DNA of 64,000 nucleotides from Salticus scenicus (taxonomy: Eukaryota > Arthropoda > Arachnida > Araneae > Salticidae): contig OZ005654.1 in assembly GCA_963930645.1 (NCBI GenBank), positions 270,608,282-270,672,281 of the forward strand. Reading direction: 5' to 3'. Numbering within the stretch: the stretch's first letter is position 1; the number at the start of each line of letters is the position of its first letter. Below, one piece after another: positions 46,859 to 58,074 of this stretch. A program made the translations under genes and the position numbers. The notes below the pieces were generated by a model. It had not been told where the DNA came from. It made no database searches and worked only from the letters and a program-made list of their open reading frames with translations.

Positions 46859-47750
46859 TGTTATCAGCATATCTCAAAAACAAATTATGGCAGAAAGTTC
46901 AAACTTGGTATTCCGAATGTGTATCATATAGGGATGCTACAGTAAGCTTTTCGTTAAGATCAAGCAAATGGTTCGTGTACAGGGAGAATCAAGAGAATTC
47001 TAATACATTACGTCTGTGGGGAAAATTGCAGGTAAGTAGAGTTTAACGTCTATAGACTGCACTAAACCAAATGAAACGAATTTTTTTTTTTTTTTTTTTT
47101 TTTTGTAATAGAGATGGTTAACTTGGAAAAAAAATTTGTGTATGTAGGAGCCTCGCCCCCCCCCCCCCCCCTGAGGGGGGGAAGTCCCCCTAGAGGGGAG
47201 TAAATTTTCATGATGGGTATCTTTCAAAAGAACTCGCCAATACCTTTAAAACGAATGGTTGAACCATCGATTTGCGATAATTTAAAACAAAGTTATCGAT
47301 TTTTTTTACTTTTGACGAAAAAAAACTTAGAAAAAAAATCGTATTTATTTTTTATTTATTTTTTTTTTAACATTGAGAATAAAATGGACTTTTTATGGCT
47401 ATTTGATGTTATACTACTTCTCTAATATGGAAATCGTCTGCATTATCATAAAAGATCATTTTTTTTAAATAATAATTTTAATAAATTTTTTTTAAAAAAC
47501 AGAATTATTTTTTAATAGCCGGATTAAATTCTATATAAATGTTAGTGCATTAATGAAACGGGGGGTTGAGGGGGGCTGTAGCCCCCCTCACACAGAACTA
47601 ATTATCATATAAAACTCTTCAGAAGCCTAATATGAATTGTTTAACACAGGTTTACATAACATTACTCGTTATCTTACCTTTTAATCTGCAACCTGTATTT
47701 ATAGTATTAAATTTCAGGGTAAGAGAAAGTTGTGTGAGTGACACACCAGA
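46663..47750 (-). mobile_element. Family A' hairpin-tailed element, copy 2
   Basis: Reverse-oriented copy of 41536-42561. The 3' hairpin lies at 46663-46692 (ACTTTCTCTTACC ... GGTAAAGAAAGT) and the 5' end TCTGGTGTGTCACTCACACA at 47750. A (TG)n tract of about 40 bp (46816-46856) replaces the CA tract of copy 1, and the G/C-run palindrome blocks are kept (47155-47200, 47558-47590). The overlapping ORFs through the TG repeat are artefacts. Confidence 0.7.
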
Positions 47751-48249
47751 TTATTTATTTGTAATAACTTTAAAATTAATGTTTGAAACAAATAAAAGTG
47801 TCTTGTTTGCAAAGGTATGAAATGATACCTATGTACATTTTCGATTTAATAATTCGCTTTATTGCACTCTACGAAGTACTTTTTAAAAATCTGCATAAAA
47901 TTTTCTTTTTGAACATAATGTAATAACTATACACTTTGTATTCCATTATGATTTATTATATGAAATAAACAAGTTATATTTTAAAATATCAAATAAAACT
48001 ATTTATTTGTTAGATCTAAGCAATTTTTTTATTAAAAATACGTATTCTGCATTGGGTTAACTCCGCCTTTATATCTAATTACTGCTTAAATACACAATGG
48101 CATAGTTTTACGCAGTGTTTTAATATAAATTTCAGAAATTTCAATGTGTCAAATATCAAGAATAATTTTTTCTAGTTCTGGCAGAGTTATAGGCTGCAAA
48201 TATCGAATCCTCCCTCCCCCCTCCTCCGCCGTTTTATAGACGAAACATT

Positions 48250-49010
48250 TTCGAGCGGATAGCGATTAGGACTATTTCCATGTCTGGTAAAGAAGAAATT
48301 CTACTGAATTCTATTGTGGGATTTAACTTAAAGTGAAAAAAGGTATGATTACTTACAGAATTATAGGTTCTCATGGGAATGGATGGGAAATTTTGACAAT
48401 TTGAAGTGAATAAACTTACCACAACGCCGTGTATGTAAGGTGCATTATCATCTTGAAATGCAGTTTACGGAAATGTCCCCGATTCCTCCAAAATAGTCGG
48501 TCAGGCACCATTTTAATGAAGATTGTGCTTTATTTCGAGTTAATTGATTCCTTGAGCATAAAAATTTGCCCGACTGTTTGACAAATTATGCACCTCCTTA
48601 CCATAATGTACGGAGAATGTGCCACTGTTTTAAAAGTGCTATTTTCATTAAGTCGATCATATTTTCGTTGTCAGATCTGCTTGTTTTCTTTAGCTCGAAA
48701 TAAGTTAAATTTGACTCATCAAATAGAACAGTTCAGCCCAATAATTAACTAACCATTTTTTAATTTTTTTTAGCCATCTGAGGTCTTGCTTTACTAATTC
48801 TCTTCACTAAGAATGGAATTTTTTCAAATTTTGTGTCATTTAAACCTGCTTCGTTTAATAGTTGCTGTACTGTAGTTAAAGAAATTATGCTGATAAACCC
48901 TTTTTCTGAATCTCTTTTATGTTCTAAATATAATAAATACCGATTTTATAAGCAATGGCTTTTTACTTACGGTCATCTCGCTTGGATGAGCAACGTGGCC
49001 ACTTAAAAAA
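48250..49010 (-). pseudogene. Tc1-like transposase relic
   Basis: Conceptual minus-strand translation in mixed frames gives VLFDESNLTYFELK (Tc1 members have the first catalytic aspartate in FSDESRF-like text) and, downstream, FQDDNAPYIHGV (second motif, usually QQDNAPCH), with HGKEV-like remains between. An upstream stretch with VTTVQQLLNEAGLND resembles the helix-turn-helix region. Multiple stops and frameshifts, including TAATT at the start of the catalytic half, make it inactive. The DxE end is not recognisable. It lies between Tc1-type inverted ends, which supports the call. Confidence 0.65.
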
Positions 49011-49042
49011 ATTTCCAGTTTATACGGCTAAAAAATCTTATA

Positions 49043-49221
49043 CAGTAAAACCTCTCTAAGTTGGACACCTACGGTTCCAAGAAAAAGTGTTTAACTTAGA
49101 GAGGTGTCCAACTTATAGGGGTTAGACATAATGTTAATGGATACATTCCGTTCCGAGAAAAAGCGTCCAACTTAGAGGGGTGTCCAACTTATAGGGGTGT
49201 CCAACTTGAGAGGTTTCACTG
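49043..49221 (-). mobile_element. Pogo-like MITE, 179 bp, copy 2
   Basis: Same length and sequence class as 38710-38888 but inverted: CAGTAAAACCTCTCTAAGTT at the left and GAGAGGTTTCACTG at the right, with TA at 49041-49042 and 49222-49223. It interrupts the Tc1-like element. Confidence 0.85.
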
Positions 49222-49571
49222 TATCTTGCTAAAAACCCATTTACCAATATTTCGTTAACATTTAATTATTTTGCCATCGCAAGTATTAAACTATTTTTTG
49301 ATTCCTTCAAAAATTAATACTTTTTGTGGCATCGTTAACTGCCTTATTCTTACCATTTTTGAAATAATTTCTAAAATTACAATTTTCCTGACAATTGCAT
49401 TTTGTTTTTAACACTGGACTCAAAGCTAAAGTGTATGTGGAGGACAACATAATAAAATCTGTTCGAAAATGTGCTTTTTAAACGATAAAATTAGCGGTTG
49501 TAGAAGGCGAAAAGGAAAATATTTAAATACGGCTTTTTTTTTTTTTTTTTTTTTTTTTGTCGCTTAGTGTA

Positions 49572-50279
49572 TATATTATAAACGCAATAGAGCTATATAG
49601 GAAGTTCATAATGAACTTGAGAAGATTACCTAAAGTACGTGAGAAAGTATTTGTTATTAACTAGTAATATAAGAAAAAATCTAAGCAAAAAGGACTTTCG
49701 TTAAAAAATAAATAAATAAAATAAATGATGCATTAAAACGTAAATCTGTATAATTAACAGGTAAACATAAAATTTGTGGTACACTTTTAACATATTAATT
49801 ATGGGAGCAGGGGGTTTAAAAATGGTATAATTCGAAAGACATGATTAACCAGATTTGCAGATTACAAAAATTGTTTTCTTACCATGTCAAGAAGGTATTT
49901 AAAAATGCTTTTATTTATTATGCATTTTGCCATCTTATACAGGTATTCTTTTATATTATAAAATACCTAAAGTAGAAAGTTGTTAAATCTGGCAATTTCT
50001 TAAAACTCATATAAAACCATAGACAAAGACACAGTAATTTGTATAGACGCAGCATCAATATACTTTCGACTACAGATTTTTTTTTTCTCCTAAGAGAAAA
50101 TAGCTATTAGAATAATAGAAATTTAAATGAATGAGTGTTAGATCTAAACTTAATACTGTTGAAAATGTATGCAAATAAAAAAAGATGTATGATTTCTATT
50201 TATTTATTTATTTGTTTAAGATCTAATTACTATTTTTCTTTCATTTCTTCCTTCCTCTCTTTATTTATTTATATATTTA
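49572..50279. other. AT-rich stretch without genes
   Basis: No repeat ends or coding similarity recognised; T-run at 50079-50087 and ATTT repeats from 50200. Confidence 0.35.
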
Positions 50280-51071
50280 TTTATTTTTTTATGAGTTATG
50301 TCAGCTGTAACTTTAAGACATATTTTTAAACTAAAACATAATGCATTCCAATTAACTAAAATTGACTATTTATTGAAAAAAAAAAGGGGGGGGGATTCAT
50401 TATTTTATTTTCTGCATATATAAGAAGAAAGTATAAGATTTGGAAAAACTTTTGATTTCCTGTATTCAATGAATTTACACTTTCTGAGATTTCCTTGCAT
50501 TTTAATTAACTGAAATTGTCTAGTTATTTTTATAAAAGAGGATTTAAGTAGAATATACGGAAAAAATTTAGATTTCCGGATTTCGATGAATTTACACGTT
50601 TTAAGATTTTTTTTCATTTCAATTAACCGTAAGGCCTTATTTAATTTTAAAAAGTTTTTCTGGTTTTCGATCAATTTACACGTTTTGAGATTTCCTTGCA
50701 TTTCAAATTAACTGAAATTGGCTACTTATTTTTAAAAAAATTTGATTTATTACTAGCATCTGTATGTATAAGAATGCATTAGAAAACAGAAAAAAATTTC
50801 GATTTCTGTTTTTTGATGAATTTACACGTTTTGAGATTTCCTTGCATTTTATTTAACTGAAATTCACAACTTATTTTTTAAAATGTGGATTGATTACTAG
50901 TTTCTATATGTATAAGAAGCAAGTAGCAGATACAGAAAAAATTTCGATTTCCGGTTTTAAATGAATTTACACGTTTTGAGATGTCCTTGCATTTCAATTA
51001 AATGAAATTGGCTACATTTTTTTTTTTTTTTTTTTTTTTTTGTGGCTTTATTATTCTATCCTCTGCATATA
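50280..51071 (-). mobile_element. Family D tandem array
   Basis: About five units of roughly 135-150 bp, each with GAATTTACACGTTTTGAG, ATTTCCTTGCATTT, TTAACTGAAATTGGCTA, a T-run and a TCTGCATATATAAGAAG or related piece. It continues beyond the pogo-like insertion at 52319-52385 (TAAGAAGAAAGTGTAAGATT, GATTTCCGGTTTTCG). Confidence 0.65.
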
Positions 51072-52018
51072 CAGTGAAACCTGTCAAGTTGGACACCCCT
51101 ATAAGTTGAACACTTTTTCTCGGAACGGAACGTATCCATAGGATTAACATTATGTCCAACCTCTATAAGTTGGACACCCCTCTTAACTTGGAAGTTGGAC
51201 ATTCAAAAACTGTCCTAAGTTGGACACATTTACCCAATGAGACAGGAAAAAAAGATATAAAAATTCCATTTTATCACTTTTTTTTTAGAAATCTTACTTA
51301 TTCCTTGTAGAAATGGTTGTAAATATCTAAAAAATAATGTTTCTTGTCAAAATATATTCACCTCTGTCTCATCTTTCAAAAAAAAAAAAATTTTTTTTTT
51401 CTTCAATTGAAAATTTCACAAATTGCTCAATTTTGGCGCATAATGAAAGTATCTTTCTTTTTATTGATTTGCGGGAATTGTTTTTGTCCCTTTCTCCAGG
51501 AAATATCCAGTAGAGAACCTACAGGCATGTTTTGACTTAGACTGTTTTGAAATGAGGATTAGACAATGCATTTCGGTTGTTAGGGTTCCTCGTCATTTGT
51601 CCCTTTTATTTTTCCTACGAAGTTTTACTTGAATGTATAATTGCACTAAACTTAATATGTGAGAGATCTATCTATAGTGAAAAATACACTGATTCAATTT
51701 GGGTGCATATCAATCGACAGGTATCGCTGCTATGCTGCAGTTTTCCCCGTTCACGGGAAAACTATATCTCAATTTCTAGAGCGAATAAATTCACCAAACT
51801 TCATAAGTGATATGGCTATTATGAAAATGAATGTTATCTTAATTTGGGTGTAAATTGGTAGACAAAGTGGTGCTACTTTTAATCACATTCCCTGATTTTC
51901 CATATGACTATCACAGCGTCTATTGAATAAAATTACACCAAAATGCATATACAAAATCTTTATTGTGAGAAGTTATATTGATTAAATTTTCGTGCATATT
52001 AACTGGTGGATGGCGTTG

Positions 52019-52062
<44 letters not shown>

Positions 52063-52318
52063 TAGAAAGTGTTATTATGGTCACAATGTACCAGTTTAAA
52101 TTTAGATTTTTAATTGGCAAATTAATTATTTTTTGTATATAAGTTATGAATACTTAATTATGTTATATTTAGACATGATTAAAAGTTAATAGGCATGTAT
52201 AGATACAGTTTAATTAAATCGAAAAATGTAAGCACCCCTATAAGTTGGACACCTCTCTAAGTTGGACACTTTTTCCTGGAACCGCAGCGCAGGTGTCCAA
52301 CTTAGAGAGGTTTTACTG
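51072..52318 (+). mobile_element. Pogo-like non-autonomous element, 1.25 kb
   Basis: The left 150 bp and right 90 bp match the two halves of the 179-bp MITE (CAGTGAAACCTGTCAAGTTG at the left; AGAGAGGTTTTACTG at the right), with TA on both sides (51070-51071, 52319-52320). The middle has family D body sequence (TATCGCTGCTATGCTGCAG, ACTATATCTCAATTTCTAGA, GTTATTATGGTCACAATGTA) and a (TA)n tract (52020-52055). No transposase. The restored site CTGCATA-TA-TAAGAAGAAAG matches 50412-50432. Confidence 0.75.
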
Positions 52319-52385
52319 TATAAGAAGAAAGTGTAAGATTTGAAAAAACATTTGATTTCCGGTTTTCGTTTTGAGATTTCCTTCA

Positions 52386-53272
52386 TGTGTATATAATCTG
52401 TGGTAGCCTCTTCTCCTTCTTATGGTTATTTCAGTTCCTTTGTTTGAATATTGCCCTTTTCCCCCACATATTTCAGTTCTGAAATTAAATGTATGATTTG
52501 ATTTAATATATATATATATACATATATACATATATAATATTGAATATTCTCGGGTTTTTTTTAGATTTTTGTTACACGAACATAAACTTTCTTTTCTGCT
52601 TAGATTTGCTCGTGATACAATTTTTAATGTGTTCAAGTACAAATTAGGATCCGTTAAGATTCCATTATATTATTATATATATATATATTTAATGTATATT
52701 CTATAAGATATAAATTTACCTCGAATATTTTCACTTCTCGCTATAACCTCTCATTTATGACTGTCCATCATACACGGCTTTCAGTTACACTAAATTTTTT
52801 AAAGTGTCGGTATGAGGAATGGGAAAATAATGATAGCTTTTTCATTTATAAGAGTCTTTTTGAACTATGCTATGAAAAAAATATTAAGTTATTCATGTAA
52901 TTAGTCAGTTGTTTTTCTGTCTGCAGCTAAGAGTGAAATACTTTTTCTGATGTATTAGAAGAGATAAAATTTAATATGAACTAAGTTAAAGATATACTGA
53001 AATGGTGTTTTCATAGCGTTATACCTACAGACAATCAGGATGATTCGACTGTTTCTAAATTTATCTTATACTTACTTACTAACGGTTATTGAAACATATC
53101 GCGCAAAATTCATCAAATGCAATAAAAAATTTAACGATAAAAAAAAAAAAAAATTACTAATGAGATATAAGAAAAAAAATATTTAAAACTATTACATATA
53201 TGCATATGATTAAAGAGCTAATTAATCCTTTACATACATATCTCACGGAATAATTAAAATTTTATACATTAC
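52386..53272. other. AT-rich stretch without genes
   Basis: (TA)n tracts at 52505-52535 and 52670-52690. No coding or repeat ends recognised. Confidence 0.35.
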
Positions 53273-53352
53273 CATTACTGCCAACAATCTAATTAATATT
53301 CCATAAAACTGTTAGTACTCCCCCCCCCCTTTTTTTTTTTCATTCATGCCAG

Positions 53353-53387
<35 letters not shown>

Positions 53388-53510
53388 GTATATTTTTTCT
53401 TTAATCGTAATTACAATTAGAGAAAAATGCTCAAAAATTAAAATGGTGTAGAAAAAAGGAGCAGGTAGTAATAATTTTATGGAATATCAATTAGATTATT
53501 GGCAGGTATG
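53273..53510. mobile_element. Foldback family G, copy 2
   Basis: Left CATTACTGCCAACAATCTAA and right, reversed, CATACCTGCCAATAATCTAA. Flanks CATTAC (53267-53272) and TATTAC (53511-53516) agree at five of six positions. The inside carries AGTACTCC plus a C-run and its partner GGAGCAGGTAGTA, and long T-runs. Confidence 0.65.
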
Positions 53511-53516
53511 TATTAC

Positions 53517-54768
53517 GGATTAACTGGCATATAATCGTGTAAATGAAACTAATGTTTATAGTATGTGAAATGAAATTATTTGCTTTTGTTGTAGATATAT
53601 TAGTTCAATGAGAAACTAAATTCTACAAAACATTTCATGTATAATATGGCATACTTTGTGCGTAATGTGCATGGTGATAATTTAAAGATTTTTGCCATTC
53701 ATTATGTGCAATGTAGAGGAGGTACACTGTAAAAAATGGTACACATATAATTTGAACTACAAAAAGTTTTAAATAATCATAACTGCACAAAATTTGTTTT
53801 CATAAGTGCTTATGAGACAAATCCATGTAAACAAATTCTCATAATTTGCATGACAGAATATATTGTAATTCGAACATAGAATAATTTGTTTGAAATAAAT
53901 ACATATTTAAAAAGAGGAATAAATAAACTAAAGAATTAAAAAAAGAAAAAAATAGTATGAAAAATAATGAAATATAACTAATAGAAAAAGACTTATTGAA
54001 CTATCAAAAAATGAACTGAAAACATAGAAACGAAGGAAAAAAGGAACAGAAAAAAAATGCGTCAGAGGACAAGATCAATTTCCGAAAAAAAAAAAAAATA
54101 ACATTTCTGTTTCTGAGATTTCAATTCTGACCGTCTGACCAGAGGATAGCAACAAGCAATAAAGCAATAAAAGACTATTCTTCTTTTCCTCCCTTTTCTT
54201 TGTTACATGATACTTAGCTTGGAGGTAGTTTTCCGATGACCCCCATCCCCTTTCGCACGATGCAACTAAAATTAAGCACTGTATTCCTCCGCACGCCAGG
54301 ATTAATAGACTACCTTTCGAAAATACTCTAATAAATCAGCTAAAAATTAATTAATTAATTTTTTTTTACAGTCCTGGGAAAGAGGACTTCTTTGGGTACT
54401 ATTTGTATTTTTCTTCATGTCTCTACGACGCTTCACTGATTTTCTATCATTTTTTAAAGTCAAAATTTTAGATTTTGACATTTTTGGCTGACTTTAAGCT
54501 AAAATTAAAAATATTTCTAAACGTTTTAAAAATAATACGAGAAAGAAAATTAGTAAATAAACTTCTGTTTTAACGATTGCAAAAATTTTTAATCCGTTAA
54601 TTAAGATATTTTTCTCTAAAAAAGGAATGTAATTTTTTCCATTGGTTAACATGGGATACCTCGTAATGGCCGCCGTGGATGAAGAGTCGCCTTAAGACAA
54701 AAAACTGGTGGTTTAAAACTTATGTTTTTTAATATTTAAAAAGAAAAGTGTTAATCGATTATGGAATG
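53517..54768. other. Non-coding stretch
   Basis: AT-rich with A-runs. I find no ORF or repeat with recognisable family features. TAATGGCCGCCGTGGATGAA near 54667 is GC-richer but unassigned. Confidence 0.35.
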
Positions 54769-54982
54769 CATACTTGCCAACCATCTCATTATGAACCGTA
54801 CAATTTTTAGTACCCTCCTTTTTTATCACACCAATAATTTTTTAGAGTAATTTTAGTCTTATTTAATCGTAACAATATTTGAAGGGAATAACTCTAAAAA
54901 ATATAGTGGTGTGAGAAAAGGGGCGTTTTTTCAGGGGGCGTTAACAATTGTACGGTTATTAATGAGATGGTTGGCAAGTATG
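54769..54982. mobile_element. Foldback family G, copy 3 (perfect 6-bp duplication)
   Basis: Ends CATACTTGCCAACCATCTCA and its reverse complement, flanked by GGAATG on both sides (54763-54768, 54983-54988). Inner arm motifs AACCGTACAATTTTTAGTA, TTTTTATCACACCAATAA and TTTTTTAGAGTAA correspond to those of copy 1 at 21872. Confidence 0.8.
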
Positions 54983-55019
54983 GGAATGTATACTGCTAAT
55001 TTTGAACAGTAAGTTCCGC

Positions 55020-55205
55020 CTTACCACGTATTTTAAAATAATACATTAGACTTGGCGTGTACGAAACCTACAATATTAAAAAATAAACATATGAAGAATA
55101 GGGTTAAAACAAAAATTTAGCGGTAAACAATTAAGGAAATTTATTTAAGAAAGACTCTGTAACCATATCGGATATGTTCCTTTCTTGTAAAGTAAGCCCC
55201 GCCTA
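55020..55205 (+). repeat. Dispersed repeat E, copy 2
   Basis: Aligns with 25340-25530 as described there; ends in GTAAGCCCCGCCTAC. Diverged. Confidence 0.5.
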
Positions 55206-55514
55206 CAATATATATATATATTCTTAATTTTTACTGTACAGGGTGGTTACAGACCCACGTGGCCGTATTATTCCAGTGACCTCACTGCGTCTCCAAATTT
55301 TGTTTACAAATTCGATTTACATAATTTTATAAACTAAATGACAAAAACTATTGTGTTGAATCACAAACTGCAATTCTGCAATACAGGAAAAGAGTAAACA
55401 AGTGCACCAAGAATAAAAATTATTCGTCATGTGTTACCAAGATGGAATTAAATATTAGTTTGAAGAAGAAGCTAGACTAATAAAATTGTTTTAAGCTTGC
55501 ATTCGTATTTATAC

Positions 55515-55722
55515 TGCCTCGCGAGTGGCTGAGAAGTTCTGATCTCAAAAAGCTGGTAAACGTGAGGGTAAAACCCAGATCGCATTCGTCAGCCTACCCG
55601 TTCTAATTTTTCCGTGATTTTCTCTGAAACTTGCACAAATGCGTACTAAGACCCTTTAGAAAAAACCCACGGAGGGCACTTCCTTTCAGGCTTTCCAAGA
55701 AACCATCCCAATAGTGTAATAA
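55515..55722 (+). mobile_element. tRNA-derived SINE, copy 4 (diverged)
   Basis: A-box-like GAGTGGCTGAGAAGTTCTG, GCTGGTAAACGTGAGGGTAA, a weak B-box-like AAAACCCAGATCGC, then the shared body TTTCCGTGATTTTCTCTGA, GCGTACTAAGACCC, TTTAGAAAAAACCCAC and GGAGGGCACTTCC. Confidence 0.55.
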
Positions 55723-56410
55723 TAGAAATCAATTAAATTATGTTCATTTGAGAGGGCATAATATAACGTGATTTTTGACGCATAAACTGTTGCCCTCATA
55801 AGCCCGTTCTCGAGAAATCTATATTTAAGTTTGGGTAGAAATATAGTTATCTGAAAGAAGTGGGAGGAGTCCCGTGAAAACCTGCCAGAACCATGACTTT
55901 TATAAATTTTTAGATTCTTTTTTAGCGAATTTTTAGACATTATATCTCGATTGAATATATCTCAAAGCTGAAATGGGCAACTGATTATTCCATCAATGAA
56001 CACATTTGACTATGCTCTTTTGATTTTTGCTTGTTTTGGATTTTATTCATTATTTCAGTAAGGCGTGGTGTTATTGATTCAGGCGTGGTTGCACCGATTA
56101 CTAGGGAACTTTTTGAATTTATAACTCGAAAAGGAGCTGGCGAGGGCTATTGCATTACGTGTCAAAAAACATACTTATATATGATCTTTCGATAAATGCT
56201 TGTTTAGATTTTTTTATGATTACACTATGACTATGGGATGGTTTCCTGGTTAGGACTACAGCGCAGTTATTTGGCCTGAACCCTAACACGAGAACTCGTA
56301 TTGGTAGCATAAATTCCATGTCCAAGGTTCGGAGAAAAAAGATCGATTTATTTTTAAGTACATTATGAATATTATTTATTAATAGTGTATTAAACAATTT
56401 TATCACTATT
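55723..56410. other. Non-coding stretch
   Basis: Two minus-strand ORFs (55686-55940, 56155-56406) have no recognisable domain. The motif GGCGTGGT occurs twice (56063, 56083). Confidence 0.35.
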
Positions 56411-56600
56411 GTTTATTCCCGGTGTATTTAAGAATTTCGTCACTATATTTTATATATTTTTATATAATTACGAGTAATGTTTATTCCTCGTGTGTCTAAG
56501 AGCTTTATCATTGTATTTTAAGTATTTTTACATAATTATGAATATTGTTTATTTATCGTGTGTTTAAGAATATTATCACTATATTTTAAGCATTTTAAAT
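56411..56600. repeat. 68-bp tandem repeat, three units
   Basis: GTTTATTCCCGGTGTATTTA, GTTTATTCCTCGTGTGTCTA and GTTTATTTATCGTGTGTTTA begin units at 56411, 56479 and 56547. Each is followed by AAGA..TT(A/C)(G/T)TCA, TATTTTA and a (T)n-ATAATTA block. Confidence 0.75.
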
Positions 56601-56777
56601 TTATCAAACAAAATTTTGAGGATATATATATCCTCATTTTTTTTTCACATGTAGTGTTGTTTTTACAATTGTTCTTCCCTTCGTTACTTTAATTCGTTAT
56701 TTCTTTGTTTCTATTAACGTTTTTTCTTCTTGTTGACCACGCCCACTTGTCTTCAAGTCTCTACATATTTTCAAAAT

Positions 56778-56813
<36 letters not shown>

Positions 56814-56815
56814 GT
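56778..56815. repeat. (TA)n microsatellite
   Basis: Directly flanks the left outer edge of the Penelope-like pair. A matching (TA)n tract lies beyond the right outer edge (about 60620-60670). Confidence 0.8.
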
Positions 56816-57508
56816 ATATAAATAAGTAATGATAAGTGATGACATGAAAGTGAAATGCAATAAACAACAAGAAAAATTATTAAACAATGTTAATAAACAA
56901 GAAAATTAGTTAAAGTTAAACTCTATTTAAGCCAAAAAATTAAATTATGTTGTCTTATTCTCTTCAGCAGGTGGGAACACAGCTATTAATAACTATGTAG
57001 TACTAGCAGGTTTCAAAAGATATGCAGGCTAGCATACTCCAGTTATATTTCAAACTGAATAGTAATGAAAAACTTAAAATTGTAAAATATGAAAGGAGAT
57101 TATAAAAGTTTTTCTATTTCTTGAAAATTAAATATTGAAATTTGAAAACCATATATTACAGCCCATTGAAACCAAAAAGCTGTTTATAATAAACATTGTT
57201 TAAAAAGATTTTTATATGAAAATGCTAGCCAAACATACCCCCACCCGAACCTGCCAGAAAAAAGAAGAAAACTCACCACCTGCAAGAAACAACAACTGCA
57301 AAATCCATCCTAGCTTAAAAACCTTTTAAACATTGAAATTCTTTTTCCATATCCATAGATGTCCAAAAAACTTTCCAGGTGTGGCAAAACAAAACAACTC
57401 CAAATATCAGCAAACGATCGTTCAAAAAAGGCTTTAAATCTAGAGCATCAAACTGGACACCTATATGGATCACCAATCATAATAAAGCTAGAAGCTGCGG
57501 TGCTGACA

Positions 57509-58004
57509 CTAAAAATTCAAATTACTGGTATAATGAGAAATGAAACTTGAAGGATACAAATTTTTATAATATAATAAAGCTTGAAAATTATATACTTGTT
57601 TATCAAAATTGAATTTCAAATTACATAATCTTTTAAAGCTTAAAATTTGATTAATAACAATATTTATGTAAATTCTATGGCTCAGATTAGAATACCAATG
57701 CGGCATACAGTTAGTAACAAAGTTGAAGTTTTTTCTTTTGTCAAATAAATCAGTACATAAATTATTAATTTTTAAAACAAATGAAATATCCAAAAAATCA
57801 GCTTGAAAATTATTATTGTTCGCTTTATTTAATTTTAAAATGTCTGGATAAATTAAATTAAAAAAATTATCAAAATCAATGTTAAAAATAATCAAATCAT
57901 TATTATATCGATAAGCATGTAAACAAATATTATGAGTTACAGTGAACTTATATTCAAAGAAAAATAAGAAAAGATTAGCAGCACTGGAAGAATAATTAGT
58001 TTCA
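57509..58004 (-). pseudogene. Reverse transcriptase fragment, left copy
   Basis: Encodes the C-terminal part of the RT from about TNYSSSAANLFLFFFEYKF to YHYTSNLNF-like text at the stop. The open frame covers 57509-57895 (IIFNIDFDNFFNLIYPDILK ... LFDKRKNFNFVTNCMPHWYS ... INIVINQILSFKRLC). LDI and LFDKR..FNF correspond to the conserved tail (YLDL, YDKR.DF.F) of Penelope-type RTs. The catalytic box reads RYNND here. The copy is 5'-truncated near 58004 and cannot be functional. Confidence 0.6.
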
Positions 58005-58074
58005 TAAAAATCCTGTTAAATTTAGATTTATTTGTTGTACAACTAATAGTATTGGTAAAAATTTTAATATTAAA

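Larger units (their letters stand above)
46595..49569 (-). mobile_element. Tc1-like element with nested insertions
   Basis: Ends CACTAAGCGACAAAAAAA (46595 on) and its reverse complement ending 49569, each next to TA (46593-46594, 49570-49571). The transposase relic (48250-49010) lies on the minus strand. A family A' element (46663-47750) and a pogo MITE (49043-49221) have inserted into it, which accounts for nearly half its length. Confidence 0.7.

Noticed and set aside
46646..47046. Overlapping ORFs with runs of Cys-Val
   Set aside because: Product of the (TG)n microsatellite inside a family A' element.
57359..57550. 63-codon plus-strand ORF
   Set aside because: Antisense to the 3' region of the left Penelope-like copy; not kept in the right copy.
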